Assembly: GCA_030248225.1 (NCBI GenBank)
Contig: JASANE010001479.1
Location: 28,963-92,962, forward strand
Direction: 5' to 3'
From: Trileptium ribeirensis
Lineage: Eukaryota; Nematoda; Enoplea; Enoplida; Thoracostomopsidae
Length of the DNA: 64,000 nt
The translations under genes and the position numbers were made by a program. How positions within the stretch are numbered: the stretch's first letter is position 1; each line of letters opens with the position of its first letter. Below, piece by piece: positions 25,362 through 36,600 of the stretch. The notes under the pieces are model-generated. The model was not told where the DNA came from and searched no databases. It worked only from the letters and a program-made list of their open reading frames with translations.

Positions 25362-25514
25362 CATGTAAACCACAGTACACAAAGCTTCCGAATCCCGGTA
25401 TGTTATATGCACCGCCACCTTTGCCTTCGTCAGCTTCTTCTTCATGACAACGAAAGAGAGCACGATTGAAGTCGACAAGTGTCATTCGTTCCGCGATTGC
25501 ACCAAGTGAAATAT
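25362..25514 (-). CDS. AGL: AGL exon L
   Basis: Acceptor gattttag, donor GTGCGT; 2 bases, 50 codons, one base. [20 protein letters not shown] then GGGAYNIP corresponds to the family's LNQILYRCESEE..GGGCYDIP. Ends in YCGLH and joins exon M with a split Gly codon. Confidence 0.93.
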
Positions 25515-26015
25515 CTAAAATCAAATGTGCTACAGTACTCGCCAGAAATATTAGCTCGAAATTTGTGCGATGTTCGTACCATTAAAATGATGTAAATGCG
25601 CGAAAATTGTCTGGACGTGTTAAAAATCTTGGCATGCTTTTTTAAATTTGTTAGAGACCTGTTGGCATTTTGTTCGAAAAGTATTCTAGTATAGCTAAAT
25701 TTTGGTCGATTTCCGTTAGATGTTCGGTTGTGTTAAAGATGACAGCTTCTGACAAGTACTGTACACCGAGTTTTAATACAATGGATAGACGCACAACGGC
25801 AAAGAATTACATAACAATGTATTGTATAATAACGTTCCAAGCATGCGGACGTTGCAGTCACCATATCACCGTGGTTCGTGATGCATGAACAGAGCTTGCA
25901 AAAATAATGGTAAGCATATGCGAGAGTGGATTAATTCTACACATTTCAAATGCAAACTTTATGAGAACAAATTTTTTAATCAGTCACACTGTTCCTAAAT
26001 TATAACTACACGTAC
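25515..26015. other. AGL intron K-L
   Basis: A 501-bp intron, AT-rich. An open frame at 25670-25888 on the plus strand shows no recognisable content. Confidence 0.5.
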
Positions 26016-26131
26016 CTTTTGGAGCGTCAAGTAGCCGATTACTACTTAACGACCTAACCGCATAGCCAAGTCCAGCAAGACTACTTCGCACCGAGTTTAT
26101 GACCGTTCGTACATGCGGCTTCAAAGATACC
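26016..26131 (-). CDS. AGL: AGL exon K
   Basis: Acceptor tgttacag, donor GTACGT; one base, 38 codons, one base. Starts (R)VSLKPHVRTVINSVR, matching the family's FRVSLDPH. The rest is a less conserved helical stretch ending LLDAPK. The codon split with exon L gives Asp. Confidence 0.9.
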
Positions 26132-26578
26132 CTGTAACAATCACGTGCTACAAATAATACAGAATAGAAAATAGGCAGGTTTTTTTTCAATATTTTAGTT
26201 TTGTAAATTTTGTGAATTTTAAATTAATCAGTGCATTTTTTGCAAATTAGTGTGTCTGTTAGCAGACACGTTTACAAACATTCAATTTTCTTTGTTACCA
26301 GTACCTGAAATATAATTACGAACGCCAACCCATATCCGACCAAAAGGCTCCATTTCTTCATTCTGATACAGATTCTGTTTTGAGCCAGAAATTTAGTTGC
26401 TAATATTATATTTTTAGCATTTCTGAATCGCGGAATCGTTTAATTCACTTAATTTTTTCATGCTCTCCGTGGTTCGACTAATAATCGCATAAACACGACA
26501 TGTGTCTTTTTAAATTAAGGTATGCTTTTTATATGAAACTTCACGCAAAGACCTGAGCCATAAAATCGCCGATAAAAA

Positions 26579-26777
26579 CAGTCACAGACAGAAATACGTT
26601 CCAAAAAACGTAACGACAGTCTTTTATAAACGTACATTACAACATTCATTTGCGTTTGTGTGCGTTCGTAAAAACACTTTCTAAAATACAAGAAGTTTAG
26701 TTTATGTTTGTTTGTAAACGAACGTTGTAATGTTTGTTAGCGTTCGTTTGTTATGCACTTATTTTTGTCCGTGACTG
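26579..26777. mobile_element. Mariner-like MITE
   Basis: 199 bp, largely palindromic. Inverted ends are cagtcacagacagaaata and tatttttgtccgtgactg; TA follows on the right and a decayed AA precedes on the left. CAGTC ends and a TA target fit Tc1/mariner. Internal arms share attacaac(a/g)ttc. Confidence 0.75.
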
Positions 26778-26829
26778 TACCAGATTGTGTTGTAAATTGT
26801 ACGCAGCATAGTCAGCCACATGTATAAAA

Positions 26830-27251
26830 CCAGTATCTCGCAAGCCAGGGTGAAAGAGAGGAAGTATATTTTCATAATGATCATTTCGTATAATTACATG
26901 TAACAGGCTTTGTGTTCGATGTATATTATACTACACTAAAATCTCCGTAGCCCTCAACACATTGAAAACCTTAAAACCTCAACCCATCTAAAACAAGACA
27001 ATGAACAAAGTATTCGCGCTAACCCCTACATAACTAAATTACCGTATCCAGTGCCGAAGCATCTATACACAGAACGTTGCTGATACCCTGTCACAACAGA
27101 TTACCGAGATACTGGAGAAACACCATATTCCGGCAATCGCGTTCATTGCACCTAAACCCATCGAAAATATCTAAACAGCCACGAAATATTCGTGCTGGAC
27201 TCTAGATAACCAAACACTGTATTTCTGTGTACCGAAAAACCTATGTATAAA
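26830..27251. repeat. Dispersed repeat R1, left part of copy 1
   Basis: Similar to 62480-62700 (acatgtaacaggc ... ccattgaaaa ... aaccc). The copy resumes after the inserted element, at 28593 to about 28780 (ggttcgttgaccgtaaa, cccatgaaaaggtataata). Confidence 0.6.
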
Positions 27252-28592
27252 CTAGAGTAGCATCCAAGTGACGGGATTCCGGGTATTTCTGACGAAAAAT
27301 TCCGGGCCCGGGTATTCATTTTCAAAAATTACGGGTCCGGTTATTTTGTTTTGCAAGGTCCAGGTCCGTATCCGGGTACTGCCAAAAATACCCGGGCTGC
27401 TTGTCTGCAATGTCGATTTAATGGCGGATTTTAATTCAAAACCCTGTGGTTATATCCTATAAAACCCTGCGATTTAATATCCAATAAATATTCCGTGCAC
27501 TAATAGTCATGCTCGCCAAAAAGAACCATCTAATGACTGATTATAATGTGAAACTAAGTGGTGTTTCAAGGTCCAGGTCCGTATCCGGGTACTGCCAAAA
27601 ATACCCGGGCTGCTTGTCTGCAATGTCGATTTAATGGCGGATTTTAATTCAAAACCCTGTGGTTATATCCTATAAAACCCTGCGATTTAATATCCAATAA
27701 ATATTCCGTGCACTAATAGTCATGCTCGCCAAAAAGAACCATCTAATGACTGATTATAATGTGAAACTAAGTGGTGTTCACATATGCGATGGTTATCTTG
27801 GAAAATGTAAGCGGCCGAAAATAGCCCCTACTAACTCTAAGGATCCTCCATTTTAGCTGAGAATCAGGTCAAAAACATTAATTTTCAAAATTTTATCTCG
27901 CTCGCTGGTCAAACGATGCTATCTTGTACTAACAACGCTGGCAGTGTACAACTGTAGCCGTAACTTTTAATATGTGCCACATACAAAATTAGTTGATTTA
28001 TTCTTACATGTGGTGAAACAGCTATACCATGCTGACGAGAAAACTTTCCCAATTATTATTATTACAGTGGATGCAAGCTAAATGACTTGCACTTGATGTT
28101 AAATTACTATACAATAGACCAGCCACGTTAAAACTCGAGGGGAAAATTCGTATCATTAATTTTATGGTGCCCTTAGAGTTTACCTCAAAGACAACCCTAT
28201 CTACGATATCAGAAAGTACAACTAGTGTAAGATGTTATGTTAAACGTTAAACATTTATATCTAAACAAAACAACAGAGAGCACGTTTTATTTACGTGTTG
28301 AATACAAATGTTTCAAGATGACACAGCAGCAAACCGTCAATATAGACAAACCAGTCTGTAAAATGATCGCTACAAACTACGAGCCATTTCGAGTTACATA
28401 TTACCAGCAATAGTGTTATATTATGTATAAAACTATAATATGTATGTATATTTACCATTTATCTGCGTAGTCCGGGTCCGGCATCCGGGTATTCGTTTCA
28501 AAAATTCCGGGTCCAGGTCCGATTATTTTATTTTGCAAGGTCTGGGTCCGGTTATGGGTCCGGGTATTAATTTTGAAAAATTGTAACTCTAG
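27252..28592. mobile_element. Non-autonomous element with CTAGAGT ends and CCGGGT words
   Basis: Ends are CTAGAGTAGC and, inverted, CTAGAGTTAC, flanked by the 6-bp repeat tataaa (27246-27251, 28593-28598). Subterminal CCGGGTA/TCCGGGTC words occur at both ends, with ttcaaaaatt spacers. It splits dispersed repeat R1. Contains a perfect 213-bp tandem duplication. No coding capacity. Confidence 0.78.
27354..27778. repeat. Exact 213-bp tandem duplication
   Basis: 27354-27566 is repeated at 27567-27778 with no difference that I can see, starting caaggtccaggtccgtatcc. Perfect identity implies a very recent event or an assembly artefact. Confidence 0.95.
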
Positions 28593-28859
28593 TATAAACC
28601 ATTCTTTATGCCTGGTGACGCAATACATAAACAAACAAAAAACTGACATTTTGAAAATCGGGTTCGTTGACCGTAAAACCTGAGAAACCCCCATGAAAAG
28701 GTATAATATAGTCGAGTTAGGCTATAGCTAGCAAAACCATTGTATTCCGCATGCTTAATAACCCAATATACATTCGTTGTAAGATAAATGCCGACACTTG
28801 AAAAATCACTATTTCTGGCAAAGAGTCGACGAACCATATTCAGGTCCACAGCGGCCCAG

Positions 28860-29494
28860 AGAGTGACTTAACAAAAAAAGCCAGCAAAGCTGTAGAACTT
28901 GGTGATCTAATTATGCAGTTTTTTTGATCCATGCAAAGCGTGTCTCGCAAGATATAGGCTGCGAAAGACTAGTACCCGTATGGTCATGGGAAAGAGTTCT
29001 TAAAACCTGGTTTTTGTCATTTTGACCCAGAGGATGGGGCTGGAGCTGTTCCCGCTCAACTAAAGAAACCTAAACAAACAAAAACAAGATTTGCACGATC
29101 TTTTCTTTGTGCCCTCAGCGGAAACTCCGCTCGCTTTGCTTGCTCCGTTTCAAATATAATATCGGGTGACATGGAACATAGATGCCATAACACACAGCCG
29201 ATTATAAGCAAATGAAAACACGAAAATGCTGACACAGTGAAAACAACACAAATGTGCAAAGTTATTGGTAACACAGCGCTTTGCCTGGCATATTTTCCAG
29301 ATCCGGTGCATCTTGCTAACTATAACAAATATAAGACTATATTGACAAGTCAGTTTTGTTTTCATAATTTCATAAACAAAAATGTCTATTCATTCCGACA
29401 GTAGACCGTCATCCATCGACAAACAATTGAAATTTTACATAAAATTCACAAAAATCATTGAACTATCATTATCTAAAGCAACAAACACAAATAC
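28860..29494. other. AGL intron J-K, right end
   Basis: No gene. Fragments at 29090-29165 (cgatcttt, caaatataa) resemble 25310-25340, probably a small repeat. Confidence 0.35.
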
Positions 29495-29587
29495 CTAAAC
29501 GCAATTACACTGCCCGGCGGGAAGTTTGAGAATTCTATTTCTTGAATGCTTGACTCGGACGGTGAATTAACTTCGACCATTTCGGAC
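29495..29587 (-). CDS. AGL: AGL exon J (acceptor problem)
   Basis: Reads SEMVEVNSPSESSIQEIEF then PPGSVIAF, matching the family's IQEIEF..LSPGS block. Donor GTATTT. Phase from exon I demands one base before the first full codon, which puts the start at 29587. There the intron ends in ttatttgc rather than AG. The next AG (29572-29571, gtcgaag) would give the wrong phase. The peptide homology is clear; the exact start is not. Confidence 0.75.
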
Positions 29588-30544
29588 GCAAATAACCGGA
29601 AAAAATATGTCGATATAATACGACCAGTAAATTAAGCTGTTCAGATAGTGGCAACTTCGAAAACGTTTACTATACAACTGGTATATTGCCAAAATAGTAC
29701 CTGGGGCAGGAATAACCTACCGGAACCAGATATCTTGATTCTGCCATGTTAGTTGGAAGGGGGTAAATGTGACAGTAAAACTATCTGGAGTCTAGTAATA
29801 ACAGTTGAAACTTTAGAACATGGCATATCATTGTTTGTGGCACAATGTGTAACGAAAACCGTGTTTTAGCAGGACACACTTTTATTTTCATAATTAGTCG
29901 GAATAAATCGCCATCATTTTTGTGATAACTTTTAATTTTAATATTTGTTATTTTCACAGGGCTGCTGGAAATCCGGTCTCGCAGAAACCAATATTTACCT
30001 AGGGACATGGCTTCGGATTAGAGAAATCGTCGTAAATGTCCACTCTGCAGTGAGGCCAGTATAGCACTTAAACTTATCCGCAGATGTTTGAAAGCAAATG
30101 CGTATATAGATAAACAGGATATACTGACTTCGTGAAATCAAGAAACGGAATCCTCTGGCATTTAAAAACATCGGTTCACCGTGCCAAAAGATGGTATGCC
30201 TTTGACAAAATTCTGGGTTTGACACAACAAAAATATTTCAAAAATGCTATAGTATGTTGAAAATTTGATAAAAAAGTTAATTGTTGTTGCTTTGGTTTTT
30301 GCAAATAATGACGTTTTTGTAGCGTTTCTGAAGACATTCCCATTTAATGCCCAGTGCAAGATCTGTCTCCCTGGTTCCGAACAAGGGGTACTTTAGTACA
30401 CGTCTCCCCGGCAAAATTTTCAGCAAACTGAAAAGCCATATATATCAAAGAATTTTTTTCTCATTTACGTAAGAAACTCATAAACATATTGGTTGTATTA
30501 TTAATTTTCATATGGATATACAGGATTTATATGATTTATTTTTA

Positions 30545-30985
30545 AAACGGACCTTGGGTCCAGCAAATTTCTTTTGGGTCCAGAACTTCAACGCTGGGTC
30601 CGAATTTACAATTTTTGGGTCGAGAATTTCACGAATTTTTACATAATAAAGAAACGTAATTACATAGCCATACAAAAGTTACACCACGTCCCACTGCATA
30701 AGATTGGACCAAATTTCATGTACGCCTTTGTCAGGTGCACAGCATCCGTGGCTTGTGGAGTTCCAGCTCGCTAAATATATTTTGTATATCCTTTAAGACT
30801 GTATTAATCTGCTTATTACGTACGTTGATATTTATGTTATGAAGAGATTTCTTATTACGTATGATCCAAAGCAAACGCAAACCTAATAAAATTTATTAGA
30901 AAACCCAACGTCTCCGAATCCGAAACTGCCCTGGGTCCACGTAAAAAAATTTGGGTTCATATCCACCTGTGGAAGTAAAAAACCT
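30545..30985. mobile_element. Possible small element with TGGGTCC words
   Basis: The left end has four spaced ttgggtcc/ctgggtcc words in 70 bp; the right end has ctgggtccacg and ttgggttcat. Architecture is like the hAT-like and CTAGAGT elements, but no clear inverted ends or target duplication were found. Confidence 0.45.
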
Positions 30986-30999
30986 TGATGTACATTTCA

Positions 31000-31990
31000 C
31001 ATTAAAGTGTTAAGAATTTCAATGATACAAATTATTGTGTTGTATAATTTACCAATTAATCTACTAATATTTAGACCAACTACCTAGCTCGTTCAAATTA
31101 AAAGGCTTGCACCCATGGCAAAATTTTATGCTTCTCCTGGTTCAATGCGCCATTAGTAATTTTTACTTCCGTACACAAAGAGACACGTATGACAAAAAAT
31201 TGGCAATATATTCTTCAAAATGTTACCAATTCTTCAACTTATATCTAGAGCTAAAAATCTGATAAAATTACTGTACAAATGAGATTAAAACTTGCTTTTA
31301 ACTTACATTTGATGCGTCTTATCATCGTTTCTGAAGCTATTAATCGTATTTCAGCGTTTTACTCAGAAAAGAATTTTGATAGTATTTCAATTTCAGTCCC
31401 CGGGTATAACTTTCAGCGAACAGCAGTGCCGGTATAAAACCACTGTTGACACTTTATCGAAAATCAACAATACTTTTAAATAGTCTATGTTGAATAAACT
31501 AATACGTGTTTAAACTTAATTATATGTCTTACTGTGTTAAAGGAATTTGAAATTTCTCATATTACATTATATCTACACTAACTTCTAACCAAAAATAGTA
31601 CCTCGCAAAAACACGGAAAACGGCGCGAATGTGGATATTCGGCGCTTAATGCCATTTCGCCGTTCCATACTGAGCCCCCTGAGACTCTTAAAATCCCAGG
31701 ATAGCAGTTATACACCGGCAATACTTCAATCACTCCAAAGAATGGAAATGGATGAGACTTCACATTAAAGTGTCAGGATAGCAACTATACATTAGAAATA
31801 CTCAATGGCAACGCTAAGATCATTTCATTCATATTATCAAAACCTAAGACCTCTTTATTTCTTCTTCCAATGACCAAAGAGACAAAAACTTTTGAAATTT
31901 ATAAGTCAAAAGTTTTCAGAAAAATAATTTAAAAATTGATTTTTACACTGAAGAAACCATACGCAGACACATTCTAATGACCTACATGTA
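31000..31990. other. AGL intron I-J segment, no gene
   Basis: AT-rich. A ~60-bp piece (cccaggatagcagttataca) is repeated imperfectly at 31695 and 31770. The open frame on the minus strand at 31578-31763 has no recognisable content. Confidence 0.35.
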
Positions 31991-31992
31991 TA

Positions 31993-34443
31993 TTATGGAG
32001 TAACCGGAATTCAAGTTCCGATTCCTGCGAAAATCGTGTTCCGGTTTACCTTACCGGAACTGGAATTCCGGTTTAAACATTTTGTTTGAAATTTTCCGTA
32101 TTTTTGCTTCATATGTGATCCAAACATATATGTAATATATACACAATGATCAAGTTCCAATACAGCCAAACAAAAGAAAAGATTAATTCAACAAATTGCC
32201 GTGTGAAACCTTAGTAGTACAAGTAAATTTAGTGCGAATTTTTCATCTTAACCCTGCAGGAGTTTGTTAACAAAACAAAGCCACCTCAATACTTGTAGCA
32301 GCTATTTTACGCATTCAGAAGTCCGCGAGGCATGTTAGAGCTACTAACTCTATCGAGATTGCAGAACGTAGTGAAGCATAGGTACGCCTTTGCGTACACA
32401 GCCAATGAGCACTCGATAGCATACGTCGATATGCTATATGTTGATATCACACAATACCGCACAAGTTAGAACAAACAAAACAATAAGTTTCCCATGCCCC
32501 AAAACCCCCAAGTGCAAGCTATCAGCAACGTAACAGTAAAATTAGGAATTTTGGGTCGATGAACCATGGCGGCTCCATACCCCTGTACCGTACCTATAGA
32601 ACATTGGATCTCAGAGCAAAATCAACAGAAGCAATGGGTTTGCCATGCCCGAAAACCCGCAAGTGAAACTTTTCAGCCGCTCATGACGTCAGAACAAATT
32701 TTCTAATTTTGGGTCGAGGAACCAAGAGGGTGCCATACCTCAAACCTCATAACTCCAGAACCGTGGCCTTAATTGAAAAATAAAAAGAGGCATCGGCATT
32801 TATTATTTTACTATGAAATAATACAAACTAGAGAAAAAATTTCGAAAGTTCAGATAAAAATAACCATGCTTCCGTGAAGGGTACTAAAATGGGGTAAAAA
32901 CCCTCATTTTAATCTCTGACCCTGAACCATGATAGCGCCATACCCCCGTACCCATGGAACCATGAGTCGCAGAGTAAAACCAACACCAGCGATGAGTTTC
33001 CGATACCCAAAAACCCCAAGCCAAACTTTTCAGCCGTCTAGGATGAGAGAAGAAATTTTCTAATTTTGGGTCGAGGAAGCACGACGTTGCCATACGTCAA
33101 ACCCCATAACTCCAGAACCGGATCCTTAATCGAAAAACAGAAGAATAGGCATCGGCATTTATCATTTTACTATGAAATAAAGCTATCCAGAGAAAAAAAT
33201 TGAAAGCTAAGATAAAAATAACCTTGCTTCCGTGAAGGGCAGTAAAATGGGGTGAAAAACCGCTCATTTTGACTTCTGATCCCGAACCATGGGCGTTATA
33301 CCCCCGCAGCCATGGGTCACAGAGTAAAACCAGCGTCAGCGATGAGTTTTCTATGCCCGAAAACCCCCAGATAAAACGTATCAGCTACAGGAGAGGTCAG
33401 AACTAATTTTCAAATTTTGGGTCGAGGAACCATTGGGGCTCCGTATCCTCGTACCTCAAACCCCATATATCCAGAACCGTAGCCTTAATCGAAAAACAAA
33501 AAAGCGGCATCAGCATTATCATTTTACTAAGTCGTTCCCGAGTTATGGCCGATCACACACACCCACCCACAGAGACGAAATTTAAAAGATTTCACCCCTG
33601 CAACACACAATCTCCACTACGTTTCACTACGCTCTGATTAAAAGAGCCCAACTCGGTAACAGAGCATGAATTATTTATAAGTATTTAGCTGCAAGTTTGG
33701 CTAACATAAATTGCGTCAAGCACCAGCCAGTGCGCTTGTAAACTTTGTAACTCAGCCTACATTGAAGTATGTAAAGTAACATGTCTGCAACGCTGCCAGA
33801 AACTGCATTCTTGGCAATGAGCTGTGCGCAAGCAGTATAACAGTTTCGTCTCATTTATAGCATTTTAATCAGGTTATCATCATTATCATCTAGCTGACGG
33901 GCACTGGTTGGGAAACACTAGCCTAAAATGTCTCTGTCCACAGATTAGAAAATTATAGTATACCTTCTTTTATTTTCTTTTAGAACCATATATACTAATA
34001 ATTTCAAGTTGCCTACATAATAACATGTAGCAACCTTATGTGTAGTAAAGGGAGGCGATTGGAGATAGAACGAAAGTGTTTAGTCTACGCTCCATGCAAG
34101 CATGTTTAGTTACAAGCACATTCAGTTTAACACAATTTACGCAAAGCTGTATCTTGGAAGGCATTTTTTGTTCTGGGGGTCCAAAAACCATCATTTTGAC
34201 CCATAAATAAACATAATTAGCTGTCCCAGACTCTTCAAACTTCCAAACAGGCAATAATATCATCGCAATATGTTAAATTTATTGTAATAGTTATTTTTAA
34301 TACATTTTAAATCCACTATACCTTCATTTGTTCCTTCATCTTTTTTACTATATATAAGTTTCGAAGATCAGGTTCCGGTTCCGGTTTAAATGAACGGTAC
34401 CCTGGTTCCGGTTCCGGTAAATTTTGGTTCCGGTTATTCCCTG
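31993..34443. mobile_element. hAT-like non-autonomous element, copy 2, interrupted
   Basis: Left part 31993 to about 32340 and right part about 33625 to 34443 align along their whole length with 22579-23648. The right end, inverted, is cagggaataaccggaacc; the left end is decayed to tatggagtaaccgg. Flanking 8-mers atgtatat and atacatat agree at 6 of 8 bases. The centre is displaced by a tandem array. Confidence 0.8.
32341..33620. repeat. ~355-bp tandem array inside hAT-like copy 2
   Basis: About three copies marked by ttttgggtcgaggaacc (about 32708, 33065, 33416), ataactccagaaccg and aggcatcggcattta, with a partial copy at the left. Absent from copy 1 of the element, so it came after insertion. 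Confidence 0.85.
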
Positions 34444-36034
34444 ATACATATTGAAAAAGTGGAAAATGTTGACCATTTTTGGTACCAAAACTGACATTTT
34501 GTAGTCCAGTACCGTCCCACGGGGCTAATAACCCACCCACACTTTTTGAGGGTTTTTTGAACCTTAGTTCACAGCTCGAAAACGACTGTTCTGACAAAAA
34601 TAAATGCAACCAAGTTGTATCTCTCAGTCAGTAGATTTGACTCCTCAGGCAAGAGTTTGATCTAAAATTTTGGTGGGTAAAATACGCAAAATCAAACTGT
34701 CTCCAATGCGGGTCGGTTTTGTGAAAACTTAAGGTGGCCATCATGGGAGCAGAGCAAATACAACGGTGTGCAAACAACTACATTTCATTTCATGTCTTAT
34801 TTTGAGGAAACTACAATATGACCATACGAAGATGTTCGACGGCAAATAATACAAACATGCAATGTGTCTCATACTCATCTACATCTGCTTTGTCTAATTT
34901 TCATTAAACATAATTAAGTATCTCATTAAGCATCAGCACTCCTTAATGTATAGTTTTCTCACAACCATAGCCACATTAGGTCAATGATTATTGTTTTACT
35001 AACTAATTGCTGACAAGCATCTACCTGGCGTTGTTTTAACATAAAGCTAAGATGAACAACACCTACAGATTGCATTAGTACCAAATCGCTACCTGACAAT
35101 TCTGTCCAACAGTTTTGGTACAATCATCGATATTTTGGCTTTTAGATGTCACAATTCAACACCATATAGTGTGATCCACCCAAGGCTTGACCATGTTTAC
35201 ATTATAACGCGCACAAACCATGCGAAATTTGTATTCCGTGCTCTCCAAAATGAGAAAGAGAAAGCAGGTTGGTGTCATTAGCATTTCGGTGTAGAACTGA
35301 ACCTTGGGGATCCGGCGGGCCTCTAGTAATAGCGGGCGCTCGGCGTCAAGTCTGACCCCGAGTTCAGGGGTAGGTCAATTTTTAAAAATATTTTATACAT
35401 TATGCTATAATGTAATATATATTACACATTATATTTCATTTACAAAGTATCGGTTCAAATACAGGTCTGCGTCAGTTTTATATACATGTTTTATACAAAT
35501 GTCTGCATTCTACGGCTGAGATGGGCAAAAATACCGGAATTCGCTAAAGCTGCACCGTACTTTGATCGGAGATAAAAGTACTTCGGGATCAAGATTAAAC
35601 CCTTAAGGGTCAAGCTTTCGGAAAGAGGAATGACAAATTGGGTCGACGGTTGGACAGTCAGTTTCCCTTCCTTATATCGGAACGCCGTACCAAAAAAAAT
35701 CGGTCTTAATGAGTTTACTATCCCTGACGAAACGTACCCAAGTTGACACAAAAATTGATAATACCTTTCAGAAATTTCATTTTAAAGGTAAAGATTATTT
35801 AATGAAAAATTGCATAAGATCTATACTGAACCTCAATTATAGATAATGTCGGCACGACTTTATTAACGATCTATTAATCATAACTAGCGATTTACATTAA
35901 AAACGGTAGTAGTGGGTATATTCAGCGTTCTCGGCAGTCGAGGCTAGCTTGGGAACTTTCGAAACAACTCAAAATATACTGTCAAAAAAATTCGCATTCC
36001 AAATGAAGTTAATGTGCAACGAAACATTTCTTAC
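34444..36034. other. AGL intron I-J, near exon I
   Basis: No gene. The segment 35455-35650 (ggtctgcgtcagttttatat, ctgagatgggcaaaa, tcggagataaaagt) is related to 53545-53690, a dispersed repeat R2. Confidence 0.45.
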
Positions 36035-36215
36035 TTAATATGCTTGCGCAACTCTAGACTGTACTCTGACAATCCGACCAGGAACTCCGTTGATCCCGAA
36101 TGAACTTTGACGGACTTTACACCAGCTGTAGATGACTTCGGACTGCGACTTCCAGTTGACGACTTGTGCTCGCGAAACACACAGCGTGCTTCAAATATAA
36201 TTTCGTCGATTGAGC
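36035..36215 (-). CDS. AGL: AGL exon I
   Basis: Acceptor cattatag, donor GTAAGA; 2 bases, 59 codons, 2 bases. The first split codon makes Gly with exon H, giving ISGSIDEIIFEA against the family's PGKIEEVVLEA. A serine-rich linker (HKSSTGSRSPKSS) follows, then EYSLELRKHI. This linker region is variable in the family. Confidence 0.9.
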
Positions 36216-36600
36216 CTATAATGGTGCACAACAAAAACAATGAAGCCACGAAGTTTTTTTGCAAACGCGGTTACAATCATGAAAACATTCCGCAGTTGGT
36301 AGATAATGCAAACATGCTATAACGTACACTAGCAAGAATTACTGTGTAATACATAGATTTTGAGAAATTCGAAATTTCTTATGGAGAAGTATTATAATAT
36401 ATTCGTCAGCTTTAATTTCAAATATTATAGAAATGAAAGCGTTGCCTTTATTTTCATTCGTGAAAATCATGTGTTAAATTTAATTATTTTACGTTACTAC
36501 GATATTGCTGAAATCTTAACTTAATACTAACCATTAAGATTTTTACTGGGTGAATCTGTCTGTTTTCAGTCATTGTTTTGAAACATATGTAATATCGACG

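Noticed and set aside
31578..31763. 61-codon minus-strand frame in AGL intron I-J, tested as a missing AGL exon
   Set aside because: No similarity to the family at this place; phase is satisfied by exon J alone.
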